Origin: Leadbetterella sp964489955
GTDB taxonomy: Bacteria; Bacteroidota; Bacteroidia; Cytophagales; Spirosomataceae
Direction: 5' to 3'
Assembly (NCBI GenBank): GCA_964489955.1
Contig: CAZBAV010000006.1
Span: 48,688 to 112,687, forward strand
Length of the DNA: 64,000 nt
This document shows positions 8,447 through 16,537 of the stretch, piece by piece (position 1 is the stretch's first letter; every line of letters begins with the position of its first letter). Made by a program: the position numbers and the translations under genes. Under the pieces are notes generated by a model. The model was not told the DNA's origin and did no database searches. It saw only the letters and a program-made list of their open reading frames with translations.

Positions 8447-9595
8447 ATGAGACTGTATCTTGTATTTTTTTTCATTTCAATAAGTTTTTTTACCAGCCAA
8501 GCTCAGCATTTTTCTACAGCCGATGGTCTTTTTGACCAAAACAGGGCAGATACAGATTTAGGCTTACATAAAGCCAAAGGAGCAGAGAGCTTTACTGTTT
8601 TTTCTGGTGCAGAGTCGCCTTCCCGATTTAATAACGGAGCGGTTGTGACGGCATTTAAAGGGAAATTGTATGTGCAGTGGCAAACTTCATTAAAAGATGA
8701 AGATGCACCTGAAACAAAAGTGGTGTATGCAGTAAGTAAAAATGGGAAAAAATGGTCGGATCCAATAAACCTGGCTTTACCAAATGATACAGCCTACTGC
8801 ACATCTGGTGGCTGGTGGGTAAATGGAGATACGCTTTTATCTTTTGTAAATGTGTGGCCTATAGGGAAATCTCCCATAATAGGTTATGCATATTATAGTC
8901 AAAGTACAGACGGTGTGAATTGGACTACATTAAAACCGGTTAGGATGTTAGACGGTTCTGCTATGCAGGGAGTAGTAGAGCAGGATCACAGGTTTGTGAG
9001 TGACGGCAGGATTTTAACTTCTGGGCATTTTCACCCCGGTTTAATGGTAAATCCTATTTTTACGGACCGAAGAGAAGGGCATTCTGGGTGGCAAAAAAGT
9101 AAATACTCTTATATTCAAAGTGGAGACAAGGCAAGCAGGGAAATAGAACCTAGTTGGTTTTTACAGAAGGACGGCAGTGTAGTGATGATTTTCCGAGACC
9201 AGAAAAGTTCTTTCTATAAGTTGGCTGCAAAAAGTGTAGATAAGGGCGAAACGTGGACGGAGACAACACTGAGCGATATGCCAGATTCCCGTTCTAAACA
9301 AAGTGCGGGGAATTTGCCAAATGGCACTGCATTTATGGTTCATAATCCTGTTTTAAAAAAAGATAGGTTTCCGTTAGCGATTGTTTTGAGTTCTGATGGA
9401 AAGATATTCAACCGTGCATTTGTATTACGGGAAGGAGGAGCCGACTTGCCGGAAAGAAAGTTTGAAGGAAAGGCAAAAACACTTGGCTATAGTTACCCAA
9501 AAAGTTTTGTGGATAAAAAGTATATCTATGTCTCGTACTCTGAAAACAAAGAGAATATTGTAATTACCAGAGTGCCTATTAAAAGTCTATATTAA
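8447..9595 (+). CDS. Secreted sialidase-fold (BNR/Asp-box) protein
   Basis: This 382-residue exported protein has a signal peptide ending in TSQAQ (residues 1-19). At least three Asp-box-like turns (S-x-DG-x-x-W type) are visible near residues 97-105 (SKNGKKWSDP), 153-161 (STDGVNWTT) and 263-271 (VDKGETWTE), the hallmark of six-bladed sialidase-like propellers. I did not identify a convincing set of three arginines and the Tyr/Glu pair needed to call a true neuraminidase, so exo-alpha-sialidase or another propeller glycosidase remains possible. The start is supported by a rare strong Shine-Dalgarno AAGGAG at 8438-8443. There is no lipobox or sorting tail. Confidence 0.75.
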   Translation: MRLYLVFFFISISFFTSQAQHFSTADGLFDQNRADTDLGLHKAKGAESFTVFSGAESPSRFNNGAVVTAFKGKLYVQWQTSLKDEDAPETKVVYAVSKNGKKWSDPINLALPNDTAYCTSGGWWVNGDTLLSFVNVWPIGKSPIIGYAYYSQSTDGVNWTTLKPVRMLDGSAMQGVVEQDHRFVSDGRILTSGHFHPGLMVNPIFTDRREGHSGWQKSKYSYIQSGDKASREIEPSWFLQKDGSVVMIFRDQKSSFYKLAAKSVDKGETWTETTLSDMPDSRSKQSAGNLPNGTAFMVHNPVLKKDRFPLAIVLSSDGKIFNRAFVLREGGADLPERKFEGKAKTLGYSYPKSFVDKKYIYVSYSENKENIVITRVPIKSLY

Positions 9596-9608
9596 TGTTT
9601 GTAGCTGT

Positions 9609-12410
9609 CTATATGCCAGCACATTCGTCTACTAAATACAAAATCGATTCATAGTTTTTTCCTACAGCTTGGCTCATTGCCATTTCGCACGTTTTTGTGG
9701 AAGAGTAATATCCGTCGGCTTGGTGTTGTTTTACTTCTTCTGCTTCAAATCTGGTAGCAGAAGCTGTAAGTTCTGGTACAAGGAAACCTCTATCGCCTGC
9801 CATACCGCAGCAGCCGGCATTTATAGGAACCACCACTTCTTTTGCGAATGTGGAGGCTATTTTCACAAATTGCTCCCGGCTTTCTAAAGAACAAACCGGA
9901 TGTAAAACCACTTTTTCTTTTTTGGTTTCTGCGTATAACTTGGGCAAAGCCATGTGATACAAAAACTCTACGCTATCCCATACGGTCAGTTTCTTAAACA
10001 GAGCTTTTTTCTCCTGACTTAAGGCAGGATAAATTTGATGTAAAGTATGTTGGCAAGAGGTCACATCTACCACCACGGGTAACTTACCTTCTCCACTGGA
10101 AGACCACATTTTATCAAAGATTTCATTGGCTTTGTAAGTATATGCGTCTTTAAATCCTTTGGAAGAAAAAATCTGGGAGCAACATGCATCTTGGTGGTCT
10201 TGTACTACCTTAGTTTTTATCCCAGCCTTATCACAAACACTATAAAAAGTCTCAATCAGGTTTTTTTCTTTTCCTTTGTAAGTACCCATCATTCGGGTAA
10301 TGCAAGATGGGAAATAGACGATTGCCGCCTCCTGCTCATTCCTGAAGTCTAATCTAGGAGTCTGACCAATTTGCTCTGTCCAGAGAGGCATTGTGTCAGT
10401 TAGTTTCCTAAAGAATGAGGTTAGGTTAGGCATAGTATTTACACCTAAAATGCTGTTGGCTGCAGTTCCAAAGTTGATTCCCATGCGGGCCATTTTTACA
10501 ACAGAACCAAAGTTTTGGGCTACTTTCAATGCCATTTTCTCCTCAAAAGGAGTATGGGTGTTTACACGCAGTTTTTTTACTAAAGTGCCCGTATTAATAT
10601 CTACAGGGCAGTTTACGGCACAAAGTCCATCTACTGCACAGGTATCCAATCCATCAAACTGGAACTGGCGACTCAGTTCTTCATATTCCGCCTTCTTGTT
10701 TTCTTCCTTCAAGTTTTCCAGAATCCTACGCATCACAATCCGTCTCCTTGGCGATGCAGTAAGGTTTTTTGAAGGGCAACTAGGTTCGCAAAAGCCGCAC
10801 TCTATGCATTTGTCCACTTCTTCCTCTACGGATGGCATACGTTTCAAATCTCGCAAATGGGCATCTCTATGCTCGTTAATTATCACGCCCGGATTTAGCA
10901 GATTTTGCGGGTCAACAGCCTTTTTTAGGCGTTTCATGATTTCGTAGGCTTCTGTTCCCCATTCGGTTTCTACAAATGGCGACATGTTCCTGCCTGTACC
11001 GTGTTCAGCTTTTAAGGCTCCGTCGTATTTTTTCACCACAAGCTCCACCACGTCTTGTATGAAAGCATCGTACCGGCTTACGTCGTTATCAGACCTAAAA
11101 GTTTGAGTAATTACAAAATGGATATTGCCATCTTTTGCGTGCCCAAAAATGATTCCGTTTTCATAACCATGCTTTACAAAGAGGTTTTGGATATCAATAA
11201 TGGCATGACCTAGGTGAGGAAGAGGGAAAGCTACATCTTCCAAAATAACTGTTGTACCACTGGCTCGCACCGCACCCACAGCCGGAAACATACCTTTACG
11301 AACTTTCCAATAAAAAGCCTGTTGCGTAGGGTCAAGCGTAAACTTAGGTTTTTCTATTAAACTAAAATTCGGGATGTTGCTTTCGAACTTAGCCACAGAT
11401 GCTTCCAGCTCCTCTAATGTATTTTCTTGGAACTCTACCAGAAGAGCCGAAGCATCTTCAGGCAAGAGCTTTACAATTTTAGGCATTCCATTCATATTTT
11501 CCACAGAGCGGAGGGAAGCCCTATCCATAAGCTCTACCATGGCTGCACCACATTCTATAAGCGGCTCAATGGCTTGGCAAGCCGAAAAGATATCGGTAAA
11601 ATAAAGCAAACCTGTAGACTTAAATGCCTTGTCTTCTACGGTATCTAACACGGCTTCAGAAATAAATGCAAGCGTGCCTTCTCCACCAACCAAAAGATGT
11701 GCGAATATATCAAGCGGATGACTGTAATCTAGAAATGCATTAAGCGAATATCCAACGGTGTTTTTGGTTTTATATTTGTATCTAATACGGTCCTTTAGGT
11801 CGGTATTTTGTTCTATCTGTTGTTTTAGAACTGTTAATTCCTTAAAAAGATCTTTACAGTTTTCTTCAAATCGTTGGTAATCTTCCTTGTTTTCGGTAGA
11901 GAAGACCTGACCATCAGGAAGAATAAAACGAACATATTTTATCGTATGATAGGAGTTTTGGCTTACGCCACAGCACATACCGCTGGCATTGTTAGAGATA
12001 ATGCCGCCCATCATAGCCGCACCGATACTGGATGGATCCGGACCTATCTTTTTTGCATGTTTTTTTAGGTAAGCATTTACCATTCCGCCCGTGATGCCTG
12101 GTTGCACACGTACAGTTTTTGCTTGATTTTCTATGCTTAGTTTTCGCCAAAAACGACCTAATTCTACCAAGATGCCATCCGTGATACACTGACCAGAAAG
12201 ACTTGTACCGCCACCACGAAAAACCACAGGAGTGTTGGTTTTTTGAGCTAAACTAAGGATTTGAATTATTTCTTCCTCGGTTTTAGGCTGTACCACCACT
12301 TGCGGTATTAGGTAATAAAATCCGGCATCTGAGGCATAAGAAACCCTGTCGATGTATTTGTCTTTTACTCTATCACCTGAAATGATTTTTCTTAACTCCT
12401 GGCCTATCAT
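9609..12410 (-). CDS. Fused FAD-linked oxidase / 4Fe-4S / CCG-domain 2-hydroxyacid dehydrogenase
   Basis: This 933-residue fusion combines the functions of GlcD and GlcF. Residues about 35-250 are a PCMH-type FAD-binding domain (TPVVFRGGGTSLSGQ, GIISNNASGMCCG). Residues 260-510 are the FAD-oxidase C-terminal domain (GHAKDGNIHFV, AEHGTGRN). Residues about 533-545 (CIECGFCEPSCP) and 590-602 (CAVDGLCAVNCP) supply cysteines for two 4Fe-4S clusters. Two cysteine-rich CCG-type blocks follow near 740 (DACCSQIF) and 864 (GCCGMAGD). Relatives oxidise D-lactate, glycolate or D-2-hydroxyglutarate and pass electrons to quinone; the substrate here is unknown. It starts 20 bp after the upstream short-chain dehydrogenase gene, so the two are probably one operon. 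Confidence 0.9.
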   Translation of the reverse strand: MIGQELRKIISGDRVKDKYIDRVSYASDAGFYYLIPQVVVQPKTEEEIIQILSLAQKTNTPVVFRGGGTSLSGQCITDGILVELGRFWRKLSIENQAKTVRVQPGITGGMVNAYLKKHAKKIGPDPSSIGAAMMGGIISNNASGMCCGVSQNSYHTIKYVRFILPDGQVFSTENKEDYQRFEENCKDLFKELTVLKQQIEQNTDLKDRIRYKYKTKNTVGYSLNAFLDYSHPLDIFAHLLVGGEGTLAFISEAVLDTVEDKAFKSTGLLYFTDIFSACQAIEPLIECGAAMVELMDRASLRSVENMNGMPKIVKLLPEDASALLVEFQENTLEELEASVAKFESNIPNFSLIEKPKFTLDPTQQAFYWKVRKGMFPAVGAVRASGTTVILEDVAFPLPHLGHAIIDIQNLFVKHGYENGIIFGHAKDGNIHFVITQTFRSDNDVSRYDAFIQDVVELVVKKYDGALKAEHGTGRNMSPFVETEWGTEAYEIMKRLKKAVDPQNLLNPGVIINEHRDAHLRDLKRMPSVEEEVDKCIECGFCEPSCPSKNLTASPRRRIVMRRILENLKEENKKAEYEELSRQFQFDGLDTCAVDGLCAVNCPVDINTGTLVKKLRVNTHTPFEEKMALKVAQNFGSVVKMARMGINFGTAANSILGVNTMPNLTSFFRKLTDTMPLWTEQIGQTPRLDFRNEQEAAIVYFPSCITRMMGTYKGKEKNLIETFYSVCDKAGIKTKVVQDHQDACCSQIFSSKGFKDAYTYKANEIFDKMWSSSGEGKLPVVVDVTSCQHTLHQIYPALSQEKKALFKKLTVWDSVEFLYHMALPKLYAETKKEKVVLHPVCSLESREQFVKIASTFAKEVVVPINAGCCGMAGDRGFLVPELTASATRFEAEEVKQHQADGYYSSTKTCEMAMSQAVGKNYESILYLVDECAGI

Positions 12411-12430
12411 AAAGTGGGTTTTTTATCAAC

Positions 12431-13177
12431 CTATTTTTTGTAAATGGTGGTTGGGTACGACTGAGCTTTGGCATAAATGGTCATATCAGCTATGGTAACC
12501 CTATCAGGAGCAGATACACAGTATAAAATGGCATCCGCTATATCTTGTGCTAATAGAGGGTCAAACCCTTCATATACCTTATCTGCTCTTTCTTTATCGC
12601 CTTTGAATCGTACTGTAGAAAATTCTGTATTCACAGCCCCGGGTGCTATGTTGGTAACTTTTATACCGTATGCAGTGAGGTCTTTTCGCATACCTTCGCT
12701 AATGGCTTCTACACTGTGTTTGGTGGCACAATACACCGCTCCGTTTTCATATACATGCTTACCAGCTACAGAACTGATGTTGATAATATGACCGCTTTGT
12801 CGCTCCACCATTTGTGGCATAATGCATTTGCTTACATTAAGTAGCCCAATGACATTGCTATTTATCATTGCTGTCCAATCGGCCAGGTCTCCGTCCTGTA
12901 TGGGAGATAAGCCGTGTGCATTGCCTGCATTATTTACTAAGATATCTATTTGGTTAAAATCAGACGGTAAGGAATGAATAGCAGCTTTTACAGCCTCAAA
13001 ATCTGATACATCAAAGGTTAGTATGTGGCTTTTTACAGTTAATTTTTTTTGTAGTTCTTCTAATCTCTCCCGTCTTCTTCCACATAAAATCAACTTAATC
13101 CCTGCCGAATCAAAAGCCTCGGCAGTGGCCATTCCAATACCTGATGAAGCCCCTGTAACTAACGCAATCCTACCCAT
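12431..13177 (-). CDS. Short-chain dehydrogenase/reductase (YdfG-like)
   Basis: This is a classical SDR of 248 residues that uses NAD(P)H to interconvert alcohols and carbonyls. The Rossmann glycine motif GASSGIG is at residues 9-15, NNAGNA follows strand 4, and the catalytic triad is visible as ISSVAG with YCATK (Tyr and Lys near 149 and 153). The C-terminal part (NIAPGAVNTEFS) resembles the YdfG group, which acts on serine, 3-hydroxy acids and malonic semialdehyde. It is the first gene of a likely two-gene operon with the FAD/FeS dehydrogenase, so both may serve hydroxyacid metabolism; this is inference from position. Confidence 0.9.
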   Translation of the reverse strand: MGRIALVTGASSGIGMATAEAFDSAGIKLILCGRRRERLEELQKKLTVKSHILTFDVSDFEAVKAAIHSLPSDFNQIDILVNNAGNAHGLSPIQDGDLADWTAMINSNVIGLLNVSKCIMPQMVERQSGHIINISSVAGKHVYENGAVYCATKHSVEAISEGMRKDLTAYGIKVTNIAPGAVNTEFSTVRFKGDKERADKVYEGFDPLLAQDIADAILYCVSAPDRVTIADMTIYAKAQSYPTTIYKK

Positions 13178-13248
13178 TATTTCAATGTATTATTAGAAAG
13201 GCAAATCTACAAAATACCTGTAAAGAAATAGAGTTTGGGATAATGTTT

Positions 13249-14151
13249 TTAGCGTGTGAGCTGTCTGTACAATTCTGTTTTATCCGGGTTAATACTAGAT
13301 ACTAGCTTAAAGACATCTTCCCGCTCTTTTTTGGGAGCCTGAGAGAAAACATTTACGAGTTCCTCACCTTTTGAATCAAAAAAGATGTTAATCATTGTGG
13401 CATTTGGCCGTAAGGTACTTAATACTTTAATCTCATTTAAATAATCAAAAATTACTTTACGGCTTTCTTCTGGTTTGGTAGAAAGGTTATCCAAGCCCAA
13501 GCGGTGGTATTTATAGAAACCTTCTCGGTAGATAGAAAACTGCTGATTTCTAAGGTTTTCCATAATCCAATAACGGTCACGTATATCGGCTCCACTGCCC
13601 CATGAACCGCCTACAGAGTTTCCTGCAAGGTTTACAATATTAAAAAGCCTGTCTACGTACGGATTGCCACCTAAACGTGAAAACGAATCATAGTCTACAG
13701 ATAAAGCTGTAAGGGAATAGAAGGCTAAAATGCTGGTAAGGTTGTTTGTAAAGGATTGTTCATTGAACATCATTTGGCGGTTTTCCGGGTTAAAGGAAAA
13801 GTCGAAACTGCGGTCTACAAACTGGAAAACTACTGTTTCGTATGTTGTTCCAAAAACTGGCCTTACTACTTGAAAACGGGCAGTACCTGCATAGTTGTAC
13901 TGAGACGGGCTATCGGTTAGGTTTATACTAAGGGAGCATTTAATCCGCTCGTTTTCTTTATAGGAATCATTTGTCCACTTCATTCCATTCATAAACTCGT
14001 TAATGGCTCTTTCCATTTCAGAGAATATTGTACGGTCTCCAGCGGTACTGGCCTTCATTTGAGAGTAATTTAAACTAACACGGCATTGCAGTTCTTGTGC
14101 AAATGCTGTGGTGCCTGCTAGATATAGAAGTAGGAAAAGTATTTTTCTCAT
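13249..14151 (-). CDS. DUF4835 family exported protein
   Basis: The 300-residue protein has a signal peptide (residues 1-18, ending TTAFAQ) and then matches the pattern I know for DUF4835: ELQCRVSLNYSQM at the N-terminus, the EFMNGMKWTND segment, and a conserved ALSVDYDSFSRLGG block. The family is confined to Bacteroidota and is regularly found directly after coaBC, exactly as here. I recall some resources linking it to type IX secretion under the name PorD, but cannot confirm that from this sequence. The start codon overlaps the coaBC stop as ATGA, so translation is coupled. Confidence 0.85.
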   Translation of the reverse strand: MRKILFLLLYLAGTTAFAQELQCRVSLNYSQMKASTAGDRTIFSEMERAINEFMNGMKWTNDSYKENERIKCSLSINLTDSPSQYNYAGTARFQVVRPVFGTTYETVVFQFVDRSFDFSFNPENRQMMFNEQSFTNNLTSILAFYSLTALSVDYDSFSRLGGNPYVDRLFNIVNLAGNSVGGSWGSGADIRDRYWIMENLRNQQFSIYREGFYKYHRLGLDNLSTKPEESRKVIFDYLNEIKVLSTLRPNATMINIFFDSKGEELVNVFSQAPKKEREDVFKLVSSINPDKTELYRQLTR

Positions 14152-15350
14152 GGGTTTAAAAATTTCAGGACAGCTGCTTTTATATCCGTTGCCACTTCTT
14201 CTTTTGGTTTTAGTGGAAACTGTTGTTTGTCCCCATTTTTATCAAAAATAGTAATTTTGTTGGTATCATAACGAAAGCCGGCTCCCTTATCTTGTAAAGA
14301 GTTTAAAACGATCAGGTCAAAATTCTTACGCTCTAGTTTTCCCTTAGCATTTTCTGCTTCGTTATTGGTTTCCAATGCAAAACCAACGTGTATTTGCCCT
14401 GCTTTCTTCTTTTTGCCCAACTCTCCGGCTATGTCTACCGTTTTTTCCAGATCTATATGCATCTGGTTTCCGGTTTTCTTGATTTTTGTGGTAGATACGG
14501 TGGCAGGTTTATAATCGGCCACAGCGGCAGAAAATATAACAATATCAGCTTTTGCGTGAAGGTTTTCTACGGCTTGGTACATCTCTTCTGCAGATCGTAC
14601 ATTTATGCGGTTTACTCCATCAGGATTGGGCAAGGTGGATGGCCCGGTTACCAGGTAAACTTCAGCACCGCTGGACTTAAATGACTTTGCCAATTCAAAT
14701 CCCATCTTACCGGAAGAGTGGTTACTGATATATCTCACGGGGTCTAGGTCTTCTTGTGTGGGACCTGCAGTAATTACTACTATTTTCCCATTCAGATCAC
14801 TGTTTTGTCGGAAATGTTTCTCTAAGACTTTAATTATTTCTTCTGGTTCAGCCATCCGTCCTTTTCCCGATAAACCGGATGCGAGTTCACCCTCATTTGG
14901 TTCAATGATATGGTTGCCAAAGCGTTGGAGCTTAAGAATATTTTCCGAGGTAGATGGATGCAAGAACATATCTAAATCCATAGCTGGAGCAAAATAAACC
15001 GGGCATCTTGCAGAAAGGTACACAACTTGCAAGAGGTTGTCGCAAATCCCGTTTGCTGACTTACCAATGGTATTAGCCGATGCGGGAGCGATTAAGAGAA
15101 GGTCTGCCCACAAGCCAAGTTCTACGTGGTTTGTCCATTCCCCGGTTTTGGCTTCTGAAAATGATAGTCCAACGGGGTTTTTAGATAGGGTAGAGAGTGT
15201 CAAGGGGGTAATGAAATCTGTAGCGGTTTTTGTCATCACTACTTTCACCAAAGCCTTCTCTTTCACTAATAGACGAACCAAATGAGCCACTTTGTAAGCC
15301 GCAATACTGCCTGTAACTCCTACAAGTATTTTCTTGTTTTCTAAAACCAT
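14148..15350 (-). CDS. coaBC: Bifunctional phosphopantothenoylcysteine decarboxylase / phosphopantothenate-cysteine ligase
   Basis: CoaBC carries out two consecutive steps of coenzyme A synthesis: joining cysteine to 4'-phosphopantothenate and decarboxylating the product. Residues about 5-180 are the FMN-dependent CoaC domain (GVTGSIAAYKVAHLV, APASANTIGKSANGICDN, PAMDLDMF). Residues about 190-400 are the CoaB ligase (TAGPTQEDLDPVRYISNHSSG, SAAVADYKP). I set the start at the ATG at 15350 (MVLENKKILVGVTG), because the longer frame to 15446 adds 32 residues not found in the family. The substrate-binding PxMNxxMW motif reads PAMDLDMF here, with Asp for Asn, which I believe is common in this phylum. 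It overlaps DUF4835 downstream. Confidence 0.94.
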   Translation of the reverse strand: MVLENKKILVGVTGSIAAYKVAHLVRLLVKEKALVKVVMTKTATDFITPLTLSTLSKNPVGLSFSEAKTGEWTNHVELGLWADLLLIAPASANTIGKSANGICDNLLQVVYLSARCPVYFAPAMDLDMFLHPSTSENILKLQRFGNHIIEPNEGELASGLSGKGRMAEPEEIIKVLEKHFRQNSDLNGKIVVITAGPTQEDLDPVRYISNHSSGKMGFELAKSFKSSGAEVYLVTGPSTLPNPDGVNRINVRSAEEMYQAVENLHAKADIVIFSAAVADYKPATVSTTKIKKTGNQMHIDLEKTVDIAGELGKKKKAGQIHVGFALETNNEAENAKGKLERKNFDLIVLNSLQDKGAGFRYDTNKITIFDKNGDKQQFPLKPKEEVATDIKAAVLKFLNP

Positions 15351-15694
15351 TCTCAAAACTACAGATAATTTGACCAGTATTGTAAAATCTGTGTAAACAA
15401 TACATTTAGTGTGTTGGATACTAGTTGGTATAGACCATCTTCGCAAACCTTAAAATTTAACTCCAAATATGCATAGGATATTTTTATGATTAAGAATAAA
15501 GATGGGCCTTTTTATCTAATTTATAGTATACTTAAATAGGAATGGAATTACACCAGCAACAAAAGCAGTAAAAGGGCAGTCGTAACAACATTTCCCAGTG
15601 AGTAGAAGAAGAGAAATGCACAAGTTTGGATAGAAAACAAGAATTAAATTTTTAACACCTAAATGGAGCTCCACAGCCCCTTTGAAATAGAGAA

Positions 15695-16537
15695 ATGAAA
15701 TATTTTTTGTGTACACTTTTCGTGATTGGGATACTACTAAAGGGTAGTAATTCTTTAGGGCAAAAGACCCGAGTTCAGGAATTAAATTACATTTTAGAGC
15801 AAAAAACAGAACTGGTTCTTGTGGCAGCCCACAGAGGAGCTCATAGGGATGTTCCGGAAAATTCACTTGCATCCATAGATAATGCGGTGGCTGCTGGTGC
15901 GGCTATTGTGGAGTTAGACGTAAGACAAACTAAAGATGGGGTTTTTATACTCATGCATGACAAGAGCCTAGACCGTACCACTACCGGCAAAGGGTTGGTA
16001 GAAGATCACACTTGGGCAGAACTCCAGCATTTATATTTATTACATGAGGGGAAAGCTACAGCCCACAAGATTCCAACCTTCAAAGAAGCTTTAGAGCATT
16101 TGCGTGGAAAGATATTGATAGATGTAGATTTCAAAGTCTCAGGTCTGCCTGCTAGAGAGGAAGCCTACAAATTGATAGAGAATCTGGGAGTAGAAGACCA
16201 TGTTATTTTCTTTCTATATGATTTTAAGGAAATGGAACATCTGTATAGGATAAACCCTAAAATAAAACTTATGCCACGAGCCTATACTTACGATATGCTT
16301 GATGAAATCGTTGCATTGGGAATAACCAAAATCATACATCTTGATGAATCATTTACCGACCAAGAAAAGCTTAGTAACTTAAAGGGCTTACGACTTTGGG
16401 CTAATACTTTAGGCAAAGTAGATCAAGCAGCTAAAGATGATGTAGATGTGTTCGGCATATTTAGAAAAAAACATAATTATATAAATATTATACAGACGGA
16501 TTTGCCAGAAACGTTATACCAATTTTTAAAGAAATGA
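15695..16537 (+). CDS. Secreted glycerophosphodiester phosphodiesterase
   Basis: The 280-residue exported enzyme cleaves glycerophosphodiesters to glycerol-3-phosphate and an alcohol. A signal peptide ends near NSLGQ (about residue 23). The GDPD TIM barrel begins at VAAHRGAHRDVPENS (residues 43-57), with the catalytic and metal ligands HR, ELD (about 73-75) and MHD (about 88-90), followed by DRTTTGKG. The C-terminal half is shorter than in GlpQ, closer to the compact bacterial GDPDs. The stop overlaps the next gene, a phosphatase, by four bases (ATGA), so the two products are made together and probably work in sequence on extracellular phosphodiesters. Confidence 0.92.
   Translation: MKYFLCTLFVIGILLKGSNSLGQKTRVQELNYILEQKTELVLVAAHRGAHRDVPENSLASIDNAVAAGAAIVELDVRQTKDGVFILMHDKSLDRTTTGKGLVEDHTWAELQHLYLLHEGKATAHKIPTFKEALEHLRGKILIDVDFKVSGLPAREEAYKLIENLGVEDHVIFFLYDFKEMEHLYRINPKIKLMPRAYTYDMLDEIVALGITKIIHLDESFTDQEKLSNLKGLRLWANTLGKVDQAAKDDVDVFGIFRKKHNYINIIQTDLPETLYQFLKK

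Noticed and set aside
8447..9595. Definite neuraminidase call for the sialidase-fold protein
   Set aside because: Asp-boxes are present, but the arginine triad and catalytic Tyr/Glu could not be placed with confidence.
15516..15872. 118-codon minus-strand frame overlapping the start of the glycerophosphodiesterase gene
   Set aside because: It is antisense to a well-supported enzyme and has no family pattern.
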